Of a DNA stretch of 64,000 nucleotides, positions 49,321-58,728 are shown in pieces. The notes beneath the pieces were generated by a model. The model was not told the DNA's origin and made no database searches. It was given only the letters and a program-made list of their open reading frames with translations. This DNA is from Aliidiomarina shirensis (GTDB lineage Bacteria > Pseudomonadota > Gammaproteobacteria > Enterobacterales > Alteromonadaceae): positions 1-64,000 of the forward strand of contig NZ_PIPP01000002.1 in assembly GCF_003987345.1 (NCBI RefSeq), read 5' to 3'. Numbering within the stretch: the stretch's first letter is position 1; each line of letters starts with the position of its first letter. A program made the position numbers and the translations under genes.

Positions 49321-49914
49321 TGTGTAGGCAAATGCTCAAAACCGCTCGTTTTCACTACGAAAAAATGGCGCAAAATTAGCCAATTTAAAACTTGAAACTG
49401 CAAATTAAGTCAAGCTGTCATATTTAGCAGATAGTATAAATCACCACCAAGTTGGTAAGCACTCCGCGTTAACTATGCAGAAAATATAGCATTCTTCTGC
49501 GAAAATAAATGAAAGTAATACACAAGCATTTGCGAATATTGTTGGAATTACGCACCAACCCTGTGCAAAATCCAACCTCTCGCAACTATTTTTTATAACT
49601 TGTTGAAAATAAACGGATATAAAAATCGTGCCAGTTTTTAACCTACGCCATAAATCCGCTATAACCCCCGTAAAATAGGCTCGCCCACAGAGTTAACCAC
49701 AGCTTTATCCACAGAAATAGTGGATAAGATCCTGTGAACCACGAGTATCAAGCGATCAACCCAATTGTGGATAATTTGTTAAACACCTGAACCACAAAAA
49801 TCAGAAAAGAACTACTAATATTTTGCTTTTTGGGCAACAAAGATTAAAACAGAATCAACACGCTCAAAATCTGCACAAATAGACCTCGATTTTAAAAATT
49901 GTTGAGCTTCTATA
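49321..49914. other. AT-rich intergenic region without a gene
   Basis: No credible coding frame was found. The left part (49380-49680) is AT-rich; the right part contains a cluster of DnaA-box-like sites at 49693-49774. The neighbourhood is an aminotransferase gene and tRNA-Asn genes, not mnmG or dnaA, and only a few GATC sites were seen. Confidence 0.6.
49693..49774. promoter_or_regulatory. Cluster of DnaA-box-like sites
   Basis: Perfect TTATCCACA occurs at 49705-49713 and its reverse complement TGTGGATAA at 49766-49774. One-mismatch copies are at 49693-49701 (TTAACCACA) and, reversed, at 49719-49727 (AGTGGATAA). TTATCCAC and GTGGATAA at 49705-49727 form an inverted repeat. GATC sites lie at 49728 and 49754. 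Confidence 0.6.
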
Positions 49915-49943
49915 TTGACAGCGTAAGCCCATGCCATTAACAT
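49915..49943 (+). promoter_or_regulatory. Probable promoter of the tRNA-Asn pair
   Basis: TTGACA (49915-49920) and TAACAT (49938-49943) are 17 bases apart, followed by CTCGCCCC, a GC-rich discriminator, 18 bases before the first tRNA-Asn. Confidence 0.7.
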
Positions 49944-49961
49944 CTCGCCCCGTTAAGCGAT

Positions 49962-50038
49962 TCCCCAGTAGCTCAGTTGGTTAGAGCGGTGGACTGTTAA
50001 TCCATGTGTCGTTGGTTCGAATCCAACCTGGGGAGCCA
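49962..50038 (+). tRNA. tRNA-Asn (anticodon GTT), first copy
   Basis: A 77-base cloverleaf with TCCCCAG/CTGGGGA acceptor arms, anticodon GTT in the TGGACTGTTAATCCA arm and an encoded CCA. Confidence 0.97.
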
Positions 50039-50069
50039 CTTGCTTAACGCCTCAATACCCAATATCAAT

Positions 50070-50146
50070 TCCCCAGTAGCTCAGTTGGTTAGAGCGGTGG
50101 ACTGTTAATCCATGTGTCGTTGGTTCGAATCCAACCTGGGGAGCCA
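50070..50146 (+). tRNA. tRNA-Asn (anticodon GTT), second copy
   Basis: The same 77-base sequence as the first copy, 31 bases downstream, with an encoded CCA. Confidence 0.97.
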
Positions 50147-50311
50147 TTGAGCTCCATCTCGGCAACACCCTTCCCACTAAGCATCACCATTACAGCAACG
50201 ACTACCACAACGCACACACGATAAGTTCGTTTGCGCTTAGGCAGCATTATTCCGCTCACTGCAACGTTAATAAAAACACGGGGTATATGAAGAAACTCTG
50301 TACTTGCGAGG

Positions 50312-50851
50312 TTAAACCGTTAATGGTGTTGGCAGTAAGGTCAGCGTGAAAGCTGCAATGGATGTACCGAGAATGGCGCCAGCGATAACGTCACTTGGAT
50401 AATGTACACCCAGAGCAACGCGCGAAATCGCCACAGCAGTAGCCCATCCGTAAAAAACAGGCGCCCATACCGGAAAACTTGCAATGACCAGTGCTGCAAA
50501 CAAAAATGCCGCTGTGGAATGGCCTGATGGAAATGAAAATCGATCGGCAGGCTTTAACACTATTTTTTCTTTACGGCGCAATATAGGACGATCGCGCCGG
50601 AGTAAATTCTTTAATGCAATGAACAGAGGGATCTCTAACGCAAACGCTAGTAGCGCGCGCTGAATGAACAAAATGCTGCCCTCGAAAGCCGCAATACCTG
50701 CTAACAAAGCGAACAATGCGTAATATGGCCCATCACCGCTTCGTGAAAGCCAAAAGGCAAGTCGGCTTTTTCTTAACGAGCGTGTTGTATGAAACAACCA
50801 ATGAAATGTCATTTCATCGAACGCTCGCAGGCGTTTAAAAATAGAGATCAA
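50312..50851 (-). CDS. PAP2-superfamily membrane phosphatase
   Basis: This is a membrane phosphatase of the type that hydrolyses phosphatidic acid, phosphatidylglycerol phosphate or undecaprenyl pyrophosphate. The 179-residue chain has the three PAP2 motifs: KNLLRRDRP (about 85), FPSGHSTAAF and SRVALGVHYPSDV, with the catalytic His in each of the last two. Four or five membrane helices are visible. The exact lipid substrate is unknown. It is alone, divergent from rnfA. Confidence 0.9.
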   Translation of the reverse strand: MISIFKRLRAFDEMTFHWLFHTTRSLRKSRLAFWLSRSGDGPYYALFALLAGIAAFEGSILFIQRALLAFALEIPLFIALKNLLRRDRPILRRKEKIVLKPADRFSFPSGHSTAAFLFAALVIASFPVWAPVFYGWATAVAISRVALGVHYPSDVIAGAILGTSIAAFTLTLLPTPLTV

Positions 50852-50995
50852 ACGAGAGTCCTCACCACTTTTTCCGGCCTCCCGGCTACGAATTGAATTT
50901 CACATCTTACTGGAAACGGTAAGTGCTGCCTACATAGTTACTACGGAAAATACCGGATTTGGCTTAATTACCCAGAAAAACCTACATTCTGTAAG

Positions 50996-51024
50996 TTGTT
51001 TCCGCGGGCGTAAACCCTGATAAT
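50996..51024 (+). promoter_or_regulatory. Probable rnf operon promoter
   Basis: TTGTTT (50996-51001) and GATAAT (51019-51024) are 17 bases apart, about 50 bases before the rnfA ATG. The -10 is good; the -35 is weak. Confidence 0.5.
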
Positions 51025-51072
51025 AGCCCCATACTTTTCCATTCGATGCACAGATACAGCAAAAGGTTGTAG

Positions 51073-51657
51073 ATGACAGAAATACTCTTGCTTCTGGTTG
51101 CTACCGTTTTAGTGAACAACTTTGTGTTGGTTCAGTTTCTTGGCCTATGCCCATTTATGGGGGTATCCAATAAACTGGAAACCGCTATTGGTATGTCGCT
51201 GGCCACTACTTTTGTACTCACCTTAGCCTCGGTGAGTAGTTACTTGGTGAATCATTATATTCTACAACCATTTAATTTAATGTCGTTGCGAACACTGAGC
51301 TTTATTCTCGTAATTGCCGTGGTGGTGCAGTTTACCGAAATGGTTGTACACAAAACCAGCCCTACCCTGTACCGGTTACTGGGTATCTTTCTTCCACTGA
51401 TTACCACCAACTGCGCCGTCCTCGGTGTGGCTTTATTGAACGTGAATGAGCAACACAACTTTGTGCAATCAATTGTATATGGTTTTGGTGCGGCCCTTGG
51501 CTTCTCGTTAGTTCTCGTGCTCTTTGCCGCCTTGCGAGAACGTGTAGCCGCCGCTGATGTACCACAACCATTTAAAGGTGCTGCGATCGGAATGATTTTA
51601 GCCGGCCTGATGTCGCTGGCATTTATGGGCTTCGCCGGGTTGGTTACCACGTCATGA
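51073..51657 (+). CDS. rnfA: Rnf electron transport complex subunit A
   Basis: RnfA is an integral subunit of the Rnf complex, which couples electron flow between ferredoxin and NAD to ion transport. The 194-residue chain has six membrane helices and the family signature [16 protein letters not shown] (about 21-36), whose Cys helps bind the intramembrane iron site, with [11 protein letters not shown] in the second half. AAAGGTTG precedes the ATG. It is the first gene of rnfABCDGE and overlaps rnfB by 4 bases. Confidence 0.97.
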   Translation: MTEILLLLVATVLVNNFVLVQFLGLCPFMGVSNKLETAIGMSLATTFVLTLASVSSYLVNHYILQPFNLMSLRTLSFILVIAVVVQFTEMVVHKTSPTLYRLLGIFLPLITTNCAVLGVALLNVNEQHNFVQSIVYGFGAALGFSLVLVLFAALRERVAAADVPQPFKGAAIGMILAGLMSLAFMGFAGLVTTS

Positions 51658-52250
51658 GTTGGTTTATCGGTATCATGGCATTGGCCACCATCGCACTTGT
51701 GGCCGGATTAATTTTAGGCTTTGCGGCCATTCGTTTCCGCGTTGAAAGCGATCCTATCGTGGAGCAGATTGATAACTTGTTGCCACAAACCCAATGCGGT
51801 CAATGTGGTTACCCAGGTTGTCGCCCTTATGCTGAAGCTATCGCCAATGGTGATGAACTCAACAAGTGCCCGCCTGGCGGCCAAGCCACTATTGATCAGC
51901 TCGCCGATTTACTTGGTCGCGAAGCCAAGCCTTTAGACGAGGCGCACGGTGAAGAAGCACAAAAAACCGTAGCGGTAATTCGTGAAGATGAATGTATTGG
52001 CTGCACCAAATGCATTCAGGCCTGCCCGGTTGACGCCATATTGGGTGCCGCCAAACAAATGCACACCGTAATTGCTGATGAGTGTACCGGCTGCGATTTA
52101 TGCGTTGAGCCTTGCCCCGTTGATTGTATTGATATGGTGCCCGTAGCCACTAAACCGGAGCGCTGGAAATGGCAGCTCGATCAGATACCAGTAAATGTGA
52201 TAGATGCGAGCAAAGCTGCATCTGCTGAATCGGCGAGTAAGGCAAGTTAA
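51654..52250 (+). CDS. rnfB: Rnf electron transport complex subunit B (ferredoxin)
   Basis: RnfB passes electrons from the soluble donor into the Rnf complex. The 198-residue protein has an N-terminal membrane helix (about 5-25), a four-Cys cluster region [17 protein letters not shown] with a fourth Cys in NKCPPGG, and two ferredoxin-type 4Fe-4S motifs, [14 protein letters not shown] and [14 protein letters not shown]. It overlaps rnfA by 4 bases and shares one base with rnfC. Confidence 0.97.
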   Translation: MSWFIGIMALATIALVAGLILGFAAIRFRVESDPIVEQIDNLLPQTQCGQCGYPGCRPYAEAIANGDELNKCPPGGQATIDQLADLLGREAKPLDEAHGEEAQKTVAVIREDECIGCTKCIQACPVDAILGAAKQMHTVIADECTGCDLCVEPCPVDCIDMVPVATKPERWKWQLDQIPVNVIDASKAASAESASKAS

Positions 52251-54118
52251 TGGCGATTGATATTTCAGCAACCAGCAAACTGTGGAGCTTCCCCGGCGGC
52301 ATTCATCCGCCTGAGCGAAAAGCCCCTGCAAACATGACTGCGATTCAGCGTTTTCCGTTGCCACCTGTTCTGTTTATTCCGCTGCGTCAACATGCCGGTG
52401 AGCCAGGTGAGCTTTGTGTTGCCGTGGGCGATTATGTATTGAAAGGCCAGCCTCTAACCATTCCCGGCGTTGATAATGGTTTACCAGTACATGCTTCTAC
52501 ATCGGGGACCATTACGGCTATTCAGCAGCATCCGTTGAACCATCCTTCAGGGCTCACCGGGCTTACCTTATGCTTGGAACCCGACGGTAAAGACGCTTGG
52601 TATCCCCGGCAACCAATTGCCAATATCGATGCCATTAGCCAGCGAGAAGTGCTGCAACATTTGCAAGCCATGGGCATTGCCGGGCTTGGCGGCGCAGGTT
52701 TTCCCACGGCCCGGAAGGTTGCTGGTGCGCGCAATATCGATGTATTAATTATTAACGGTGTGGAGTGCGAACCTTACATTGTTTCCGATGATCGCCTTAT
52801 GCGTGAACATGCCGGTGAGATTCTGGCAGGAAGCCTTTTACTGCAAAAGCTCACCTCGGCGAAGCAACTGGTGATTGCAATCGAAGATAACAAGCCTGAA
52901 GCCGCAGCAGCATTTGCCGCCGCAATTCACGATTCTAACGCAACGGATACTGACACTACGGAACTCAAAGGCGCTGCGGCGGTACTTAAAATAGTACCTA
53001 CACGCTACCCTTCCGGTGGCGAAAAGCAGTTGATTCAAATACTCACCGGTAAACAGGTTCCAGTGCGGGGATTGCCCGCAGATATCGGCATTCTAATGCA
53101 GAATGTGGGTACCGCTTTTGCAGTTGCGCGCGCGATTCACCATGGCGAACCATTATTAGAGCGCGTAGTCACGATCACCGGTGAAGCAGTGCACCAACCG
53201 GGCACAGCGTGGGCGTTACTAGGCACCCCCATTGAATATTTATTAGCCCAATCAGGTTTTAGGGCGCAAGAAAAAAAGCAGCGGGTGATTATGGGTGGCC
53301 CGATGATGGGCTTCACAGTAACCAACTTGCAAATTCCGGTGATTAAAACAACCAACTGTATTCTGGCGCCCTCGCAAAAAGAACTCGCTCCCGCCGAAGC
53401 AGAAATGGCCTGCATTCGCTGCGGTGCCTGTGAAATTGCCTGCCCAGCTTCCCTGTTACCGCAGCAATTACAGTGGCTAGCCAAAGCCAAAGATTACGAT
53501 GGTTTAAAACAACATAACCTTGCGGATTGTATTGAATGCGGTGCATGTGCTTATGTATGCCCAAGCCAAATTCCATTGGTACAGTATTATCGGCAAGCAA
53601 AAGCCGAAATTCGTGAACAAGCCATTGAACAGCAAAAAGCGGAAATTGCGCGCCAGCGTTTTGAAGCACGCCAAGCACGGCTCGAGCGCGAAAAAGAAGA
53701 GCGCTTAGCGAAACATAAAAAGGCGGCTGAAGCGCGGAAAGCAGCGCAAGCAGCGCAAGCAGCTCGGCAAACTGAATCGTCTACGGATGGCGAACAAGAT
53801 CCGGTGAAAGCCGCGTTAGCGCGCGTAAAAGCCAAAAAAGCGCAACAGGATCGCGGTGTTGAACCGGCAAAATCAGAGCAAAAAGATGCGGTGGCCGCTG
53901 CGGTAGCGCGCGCGAAAGCGAAAAAGGCAGAACGCGATGCCAACGCCGAGAGCACACCGGCCACAACCGAGAAAAAAGATGCGGTGGCCGCGGCAGTAGC
54001 GCGCGCGAAAGCGAAAAAAGCTGAGCGCGAACGGTTAGCGAAACTCGAAGCCGAGAATATTGGCGATAGCGAAAATAAGCAGAATGCAACGAACAATAAA
54101 GGTAACGAAAACTCATGA
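52250..54118 (+). CDS. rnfC: Rnf electron transport complex subunit C
   Basis: RnfC carries the NADH/FMN site and two 4Fe-4S clusters. The 622-residue chain has the N-terminal RnfC barrel, the nucleotide/FMN region with GIAGLGGAGFPTARK and NGVECEPYI, and CIRCGACEIACPA and CIECGACAYVCPS near 383-430. From about 455 the tail is a highly charged Ala/Lys/Arg coiled region containing three copies of a repeat built on AAAVARAKAKKAER. Tails of this kind vary widely in length among RnfC proteins. It overlaps rnfD by 4 bases. Confidence 0.96.
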   Translation: MAIDISATSKLWSFPGGIHPPERKAPANMTAIQRFPLPPVLFIPLRQHAGEPGELCVAVGDYVLKGQPLTIPGVDNGLPVHASTSGTITAIQQHPLNHPSGLTGLTLCLEPDGKDAWYPRQPIANIDAISQREVLQHLQAMGIAGLGGAGFPTARKVAGARNIDVLIINGVECEPYIVSDDRLMREHAGEILAGSLLLQKLTSAKQLVIAIEDNKPEAAAAFAAAIHDSNATDTDTTELKGAAAVLKIVPTRYPSGGEKQLIQILTGKQVPVRGLPADIGILMQNVGTAFAVARAIHHGEPLLERVVTITGEAVHQPGTAWALLGTPIEYLLAQSGFRAQEKKQRVIMGGPMMGFTVTNLQIPVIKTTNCILAPSQKELAPAEAEMACIRCGACEIACPASLLPQQLQWLAKAKDYDGLKQHNLADCIECGACAYVCPSQIPLVQYYRQAKAEIREQAIEQQKAEIARQRFEARQARLEREKEERLAKHKKAAEARKAAQAAQAARQTESSTDGEQDPVKAALARVKAKKAQQDRGVEPAKSEQKDAVAAAVARAKAKKAERDANAESTPATTEKKDAVAAAVARAKAKKAERERLAKLEAENIGDSENKQNATNNKGNENS

Positions 54119-55191
54119 GTTTCTATATTGCTTCTTCACCGCATCATCACCAACGCCGCACCACTGCAAAACTCATGCAGCTTGTGCTTTTTGCTATGCT
54201 TCCAGGGTTTTTAGCACAACTTTACTTCTTTGGTTGGGGCGTTATTTTTCAACTTTCGTTGGCGATTGCAGTAGCACTTGCCGCCGAATCTTTATGCTTA
54301 ATTGCACGCGATCGCGCACCTGCTTCGGGATTACAAGATAACACCGCAATCGTTACCGCCGCATTACTTGCAGTAAGCATTCCACCATTAGCTCCGTGGT
54401 GGGTCATTGTGATTGGTACGCTCTTTGCCATTGTGGTGGTAAAACACCTTTTTGGTGGCGTTGGCCACAACATATTCAACCCTGCGATGGCCGGCTATGT
54501 ATTGCTACTCATTTCATTTCCAGTGCAAATGACCGCTTGGATGCCGCCAACAGGGCTAGCATCAAACGCGCCCGGCTTTATCGATTCTCTGTATTTATTC
54601 CTATTTCAATTTACCAATGAAGGTTTTAGCCTCGAACAGGTGCGCCGTATCGATACCGGTTCCATGCTTGATGCCGTGGTTATGGCAACGCCGCTCGATC
54701 ATGTAAAAACGCAACTGAGCCAAGGCGCCACGCTAAGTGAAGCGTTGCAGCACCGGCAATTTACAGGCTTCGCCGGAGCCGGGTGGCAATGGGTTAATTT
54801 TGCTTACCTGCTTGGTGGTTTACTGCTTTTACAACAGCGCGTTATTCAATGGCATATCCCTGTCGCGATGCTCGGTGCCCTTTCCATTTGTGCCATTCTC
54901 GGCAGTATTTTCGCGCCCGATCTTTTACCGGGCTTAAATATTCATTTGTTCAGCGGCGCTACTATGTTTGCCGCTTTCTTTATCGCTACTGATCCGGTTT
55001 CGGCAGCTACATCAAGCAAAGGTAAGCTGATCTACGCGACACTCATTGGCGTTCTTATTTATGTGATTCGTAGCTACGGTGGATATCCCGATGCAGTGGC
55101 CTTTGCAGTACTTTTAGCCAACCTGTGTGTGCCGGTTATCGATCAATATACGCGCCCAGTTACCTATGGCCATCGTAAGGAAGAAAGCTGA
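54115..55191 (+). CDS. rnfD: Rnf electron transport complex subunit D
   Basis: RnfD is an integral flavoprotein subunit. The 358-residue chain has about nine or ten membrane helices, and SGATMFAAFFIATDPVSA contains the Thr that carries covalent FMN in the family. FGGVGHNIFNPAMAGYVLLL is another conserved stretch. It shares one base with rnfG. Confidence 0.96.
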   Translation: MSFYIASSPHHHQRRTTAKLMQLVLFAMLPGFLAQLYFFGWGVIFQLSLAIAVALAAESLCLIARDRAPASGLQDNTAIVTAALLAVSIPPLAPWWVIVIGTLFAIVVVKHLFGGVGHNIFNPAMAGYVLLLISFPVQMTAWMPPTGLASNAPGFIDSLYLFLFQFTNEGFSLEQVRRIDTGSMLDAVVMATPLDHVKTQLSQGATLSEALQHRQFTGFAGAGWQWVNFAYLLGGLLLLQQRVIQWHIPVAMLGALSICAILGSIFAPDLLPGLNIHLFSGATMFAAFFIATDPVSAATSSKGKLIYATLIGVLIYVIRSYGGYPDAVAFAVLLANLCVPVIDQYTRPVTYGHRKEES

Positions 55192-55862
55192 TGCTAAAAA
55201 ATATGCAGAAAAACGGCTTTATTCTCGGGGCCTTTGCGATTGCCGCCACCTCCTTAGTTGTGGCTACTCAATACCTCACCGCAGATCGCATCGAGGAACA
55301 GCAACGTAGCGAATTATTGCGCACCCTAAACGCGCTCATTCCGGCAGCTCAGCATGATAACGACCTCTACGCCGATTGTACGCTGATTGCCGCACCTGAA
55401 GCCTTAGGCGCGCCGCAACAACCCATTTATCGTTCACGATTAGATGGCCAAAGCAACGCGCTCGCTATTCGTGCCACCGCAACCGATGGTTATAGCGGCA
55501 ATATTCACTTTTTGGTAGCCATAAACGTAAACGGCCAGGTACAAGGCGTACGCGTATTACAACATCGAGAAACCCCGGGCTTGGGTGATAAAATCGAATT
55601 GAAGAAAAGTGATTGGGTATTATCATTTGATGGTGAGCGCGTACGTAGCGAAAACGATTCGCGCTGGGCGGTACGCCGCGATAACGGCATGTTTGATCAA
55701 TTCACGGGTGCTACTATTACACCACGAGCACTGGTAAATGCGGTGCGAAAAGCGGTTTGGTATGGGCAAGAAAATAGCCAAGCGCTATTTAATGCGCCTG
55801 CCAACTGTTACGCAGAGAACCCAGAAATCGCGGCAATCGATGTTGTGGAGCAAACAGAATGA
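55191..55862 (+). CDS. rnfG: Rnf electron transport complex subunit G
   Basis: RnfG is a periplasmic flavoprotein subunit anchored by an N-terminal helix (about 8-28). The 223-residue protein ends its FMN-binding domain with [15 protein letters not shown], in which the Thr of TGATIT is the covalent FMN site. [12 protein letters not shown] is also conserved. A four-base overlap with rnfE indicates coupling. Confidence 0.96.
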   Translation: MLKNMQKNGFILGAFAIAATSLVVATQYLTADRIEEQQRSELLRTLNALIPAAQHDNDLYADCTLIAAPEALGAPQQPIYRSRLDGQSNALAIRATATDGYSGNIHFLVAINVNGQVQGVRVLQHRETPGLGDKIELKKSDWVLSFDGERVRSENDSRWAVRRDNGMFDQFTGATITPRALVNAVRKAVWYGQENSQALFNAPANCYAENPEIAAIDVVEQTE

Positions 55863-56557
55863 GTAGTGAGTTTCATACCTTAAGCAAAGATGGTTTATGG
55901 GAAAACAACCCCGCGTTAGTGCAATTGCTAGGCTTGTGCCCGCTGCTTGCGGTTTCCGGCACCATAACGAATGCGCTTGGGTTAGGTATCGCTACTCTGC
56001 TGGTGTTAGTCGGTTCTAACATCACGGTTTCATTAGTACGTAACTTTGTGCCAAACGAAATTCGTATCCCGGTATTTGTTATCGTGATTGCTACTTTTGT
56101 TACCTTAGTAGAACTCACCATGAATGCCTTTACTTACGGGCTGTATATGGCACTGGGTATTTTTATTCCATTGATCGTAACGAACTGTGCGATTATCGGC
56201 CGAGCAGAAGCCTACGCTTCGAAAAATAATTGGTATAAAGCGGGTTTCGATGGCCTCATGATGGGGCTCGGTTTTGCCGCGGTTCTGGTTGCACTTGGCG
56301 CCATGCGCGAGCTGATCGGCCAAGGCACCCTGTTTGATGGCGCTGAATTATTACTTGGCGAATGGGCAAGTTCGTTGCGCGTGCAGCTTATTGAGTTTGA
56401 TTACCCGCTACTCATCGCGATTCTGCCTCCAGGAGCATTTATTGGCTTAGGCTTCTTAATTGCAGGTAAAAACTGGCTCGATGCCCGCAAGCGCGAAAAA
56501 CTAGCCAAGGCACCGGTAGAGAAAGCACAACGCGCTCGTGTAACCCACGTATCCTGA
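55859..56557 (+). CDS. rnfE: Rnf electron transport complex subunit E
   Basis: RnfE is the integral partner of RnfA and has the same fold. The 232-residue chain has six membrane helices, with [20 protein letters not shown] near the start and [16 protein letters not shown], carrying the Cys residues that help bind the shared intramembrane iron site. It is the last rnf gene; nth follows 64 bases later. Confidence 0.96.
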   Translation: MSSEFHTLSKDGLWENNPALVQLLGLCPLLAVSGTITNALGLGIATLLVLVGSNITVSLVRNFVPNEIRIPVFVIVIATFVTLVELTMNAFTYGLYMALGIFIPLIVTNCAIIGRAEAYASKNNWYKAGFDGLMMGLGFAAVLVALGAMRELIGQGTLFDGAELLLGEWASSLRVQLIEFDYPLLIAILPPGAFIGLGFLIAGKNWLDARKREKLAKAPVEKAQRARVTHVS

Positions 56558-56581
56558 TCTGCCAAAGCTGATCTGAAAAAA

Positions 56582-56611
56582 ATTCACCTGAAGAAAATTC
56601 ACCTGAAGAAA
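56582..56611 (+). repeat. Two perfect 15-bp tandem units between rnfE and nth
   Basis: ATTCACCTGAAGAAA occurs at 56582-56596 and 56597-56611, preceded by a degenerate copy ending CTGAAAAAA. It lies in the short rnfE-nth spacer, just before the nth start. Confidence 0.85.
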
Positions 56612-56621
56612 AGAACAGCGA

Positions 56622-57257
56622 ATGAATCAACAAAAACGTATCGAAATTTTAACGCGGCTGCGGGACAACAACCCAAATCCCACCACCGAACTTAACTTTA
56701 GCAACCCCTTTGAGTTGCTCATCGCGGTGTTACTCTCAGCGCAAGCCACAGATGTTGGCGTAAACAAAGCCACCGGGCCATTATTTGCTGTAGCGAATAA
56801 CCCTGTCGATATGCTGGCATTAGGGGTTGATGGAGTAAAACATTACATAAAAACCATTGGTTTATTTAATACCAAAGCCGAAAACACCATTAAAACCTGC
56901 CGAATTCTGGTAGAAAAGCATAATGGTGTAGTGCCGGAAGATCGGGCCGCACTCGAGGCATTGCCTGGTGTGGGCCGAAAAACAGCCAATGTAGTGCTCA
57001 ACACAGCCTTCGGTTGGCCCACCATTGCCGTTGATACGCACATCTTTCGGGTCAGCAATCGCACGAAGCTAGCGCAAGGCAAAAATGTTGACGCGGTGGA
57101 GCAACGATTATTAAAAGTGGTGCCGGCCGAATTTAAAGTAGATGTACACCACTGGCTGATTCTTCATGGCCGGTACACGTGCATCGCGCGTAAACCTCGT
57201 TGTGGCTCTTGTATTATTGAAGATTTATGCGAATTTAAAGAAAAAATCGATATTTAA
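56622..57257 (+). CDS. nth: Endonuclease III
   Basis: Nth is a DNA glycosylase/AP lyase that removes oxidised pyrimidines. The 211-residue protein has the helix-hairpin-helix LPGVGRKTANVVL with catalytic Lys120, Asp138 in VDTHIFRVSNR, and four cluster cysteines at 187, 194, 197 and 203, the same numbering as E. coli. Its position after rnf is the usual gammaproteobacterial order. Confidence 0.98.
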   Translation: MNQQKRIEILTRLRDNNPNPTTELNFSNPFELLIAVLLSAQATDVGVNKATGPLFAVANNPVDMLALGVDGVKHYIKTIGLFNTKAENTIKTCRILVEKHNGVVPEDRAALEALPGVGRKTANVVLNTAFGWPTIAVDTHIFRVSNRTKLAQGKNVDAVEQRLLKVVPAEFKVDVHHWLILHGRYTCIARKPRCGSCIIEDLCEFKEKIDI

Positions 57258-57372
57258 ACGCCTCGAGGCATCGTTCATTAACCGGCCGTTGAGGAAGAAA
57301 GCGCCAATATGTTGCGCTCTCCATGGCGCACTGCAATACTGAGCTTAACCCCACACATTTGGAGTGAACACA

Positions 57373-58698
57373 ATGAAGCTCACAATTATTGGTTTAATCG
57401 CACTTTTGGCAATTCCTTTCGCCACAACGAGTTACGCTGAATCAACAAACACTACCGCCGATACAACCTCCTCTGCGCGTCATGCCACTATTAGTGATGC
57501 ATTAGAGCAACGTGTAATTGAATGGCGCCGTGATCTGCACCAGCACCCCGAGTTAAGTAATCGCGAGTTTCGCACTTCAGGTATCGTTGCCGAGCATTTG
57601 CGTGCATTAGGTTTAGAGGTAACCACCGACATCGCGCATACCGGTGTTGTTGGTATACTTCGTGGCGCCCATCCAGGGCCTACGGTTGCTCTACGTGCGG
57701 ATATGGATGCACTACCGGTAAAAGAAATGACTGACGTGCCATTTGCTTCCACCGCAACCGGGCAATACCGTGGCCGTGAAGTGCCCGTAATGCACGCCTG
57801 CGGCCATGACCTCCATGTTGCTATGTTAATGGGTGCCGCCGAATATCTGGCTGGAATTCAGGCGGAGCTTAGCGGCGACATCATGTTTATCTTTCAGCCC
57901 GCCGAAGAAGGTGCCCCAGATGGCGAGGAAGGTGGTGCGGAGCTCATGCTCAAAGAAGGCTTGTTTGATATCGCGAAACCCGATGCCGTATTTGGAATCC
58001 ACGTTTGGTCTGCCGGCACTACCGGCCATATTGGCTATCGCCAAGGGCCTTTAATGGCATCATCCGATCGTTTTGAAATTCGAGTGCTGGGTGAACAAAC
58101 CCATGGTTCACGCCCATGGGGCGGCATTGATCCAATCGTTGTAGCCAGCCAAATTATCAATAATGTACAAACCATTGTGAGCCGGCAAGTGAATATCACC
58201 AAAGCACCTGCTGTGGTAAGCTTTGGCATCGTTGAAGGCGGCGTGCGCAACAATATTATTCCTGATGAAGTATACCTCGAAGGTACCATCCGCAATTTTG
58301 ATATGGATATTCGCAGCGAAATTTTCGAAAAACTAACAACCACCGCCGAAATGACCGCTGCCGCCAGTGGCGCTAAAGCTGAGGTGACCATTGACGAGGG
58401 CTACCCCGTTACGGTAAACAGCCCTGATTTAGTTACCCGAATGATGCCAACAACGGAACGTATTATTGGTCGTGAGAATCTGTATGAAGCCGATTTAGTG
58501 ACCGGTGCAGAAGATTTCTCATTTTACGCATTGGAAGTACCGAGTATGTTTGTGTTTCTTGGAATTACACCGCCGGACCAGGATCCCTCGGCGGCGCCCA
58601 GTAACCATTCACCATACTTTTATGCCGACGAAGATTCTTTGCGTGTTGGTACCGAGCTTCTGATTAATTGGGCGTTGGATTATCCGGCCGCACGTTAA
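57373..58698 (+). CDS. Secreted M20-family amidohydrolase
   Basis: This is a metallo-amidohydrolase of the M20D type (hippurate/IAA-amino acid hydrolase-like). From the chosen ATG (MKLTIIG) it has 441 residues with a signal peptide ending near SYAES. Metal and catalytic motifs include HQHPELSNREF, ADMDALPVKE, MHACGHDLHVAML, QPAEEGAPDGEEGGAELML and GAEDFSFYA. The substrate is unknown. TTGGAG lies 8 bases before the ATG; a GTG three codons earlier is less well placed. It is monocistronic or joined to rnt. Confidence 0.9.
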   Translation: MKLTIIGLIALLAIPFATTSYAESTNTTADTTSSARHATISDALEQRVIEWRRDLHQHPELSNREFRTSGIVAEHLRALGLEVTTDIAHTGVVGILRGAHPGPTVALRADMDALPVKEMTDVPFASTATGQYRGREVPVMHACGHDLHVAMLMGAAEYLAGIQAELSGDIMFIFQPAEEGAPDGEEGGAELMLKEGLFDIAKPDAVFGIHVWSAGTTGHIGYRQGPLMASSDRFEIRVLGEQTHGSRPWGGIDPIVVASQIINNVQTIVSRQVNITKAPAVVSFGIVEGGVRNNIIPDEVYLEGTIRNFDMDIRSEIFEKLTTTAEMTAAASGAKAEVTIDEGYPVTVNSPDLVTRMMPTTERIIGRENLYEADLVTGAEDFSFYALEVPSMFVFLGITPPDQDPSAAPSNHSPYFYADEDSLRVGTELLINWALDYPAAR

Positions 58699-58728
58699 GT
58701 TTGTAACTTTAAATATAAAAGGATATTC

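Noticed and set aside
49321-49914. Chromosomal replication origin (oriC)
   Set aside because: The boxes are present, but only two GATC sites lie near them, no mnmG, dnaA or dnaN is nearby, and the flanking genes are ordinary. A titration or regulatory site is more likely.
53587-54116. Minus-strand genes opposite the rnfC tail
   Set aside because: The frames are open only because the repeated Ala/Lys codons of rnfC lack stop codons on the other strand. The predicted proteins are Ala/Ser-rich without a family match.
57840-58400. Genes on the opposite strand of the M20 gene
   Set aside because: No start site or domain evidence; the sense frame has all metal-binding motifs.
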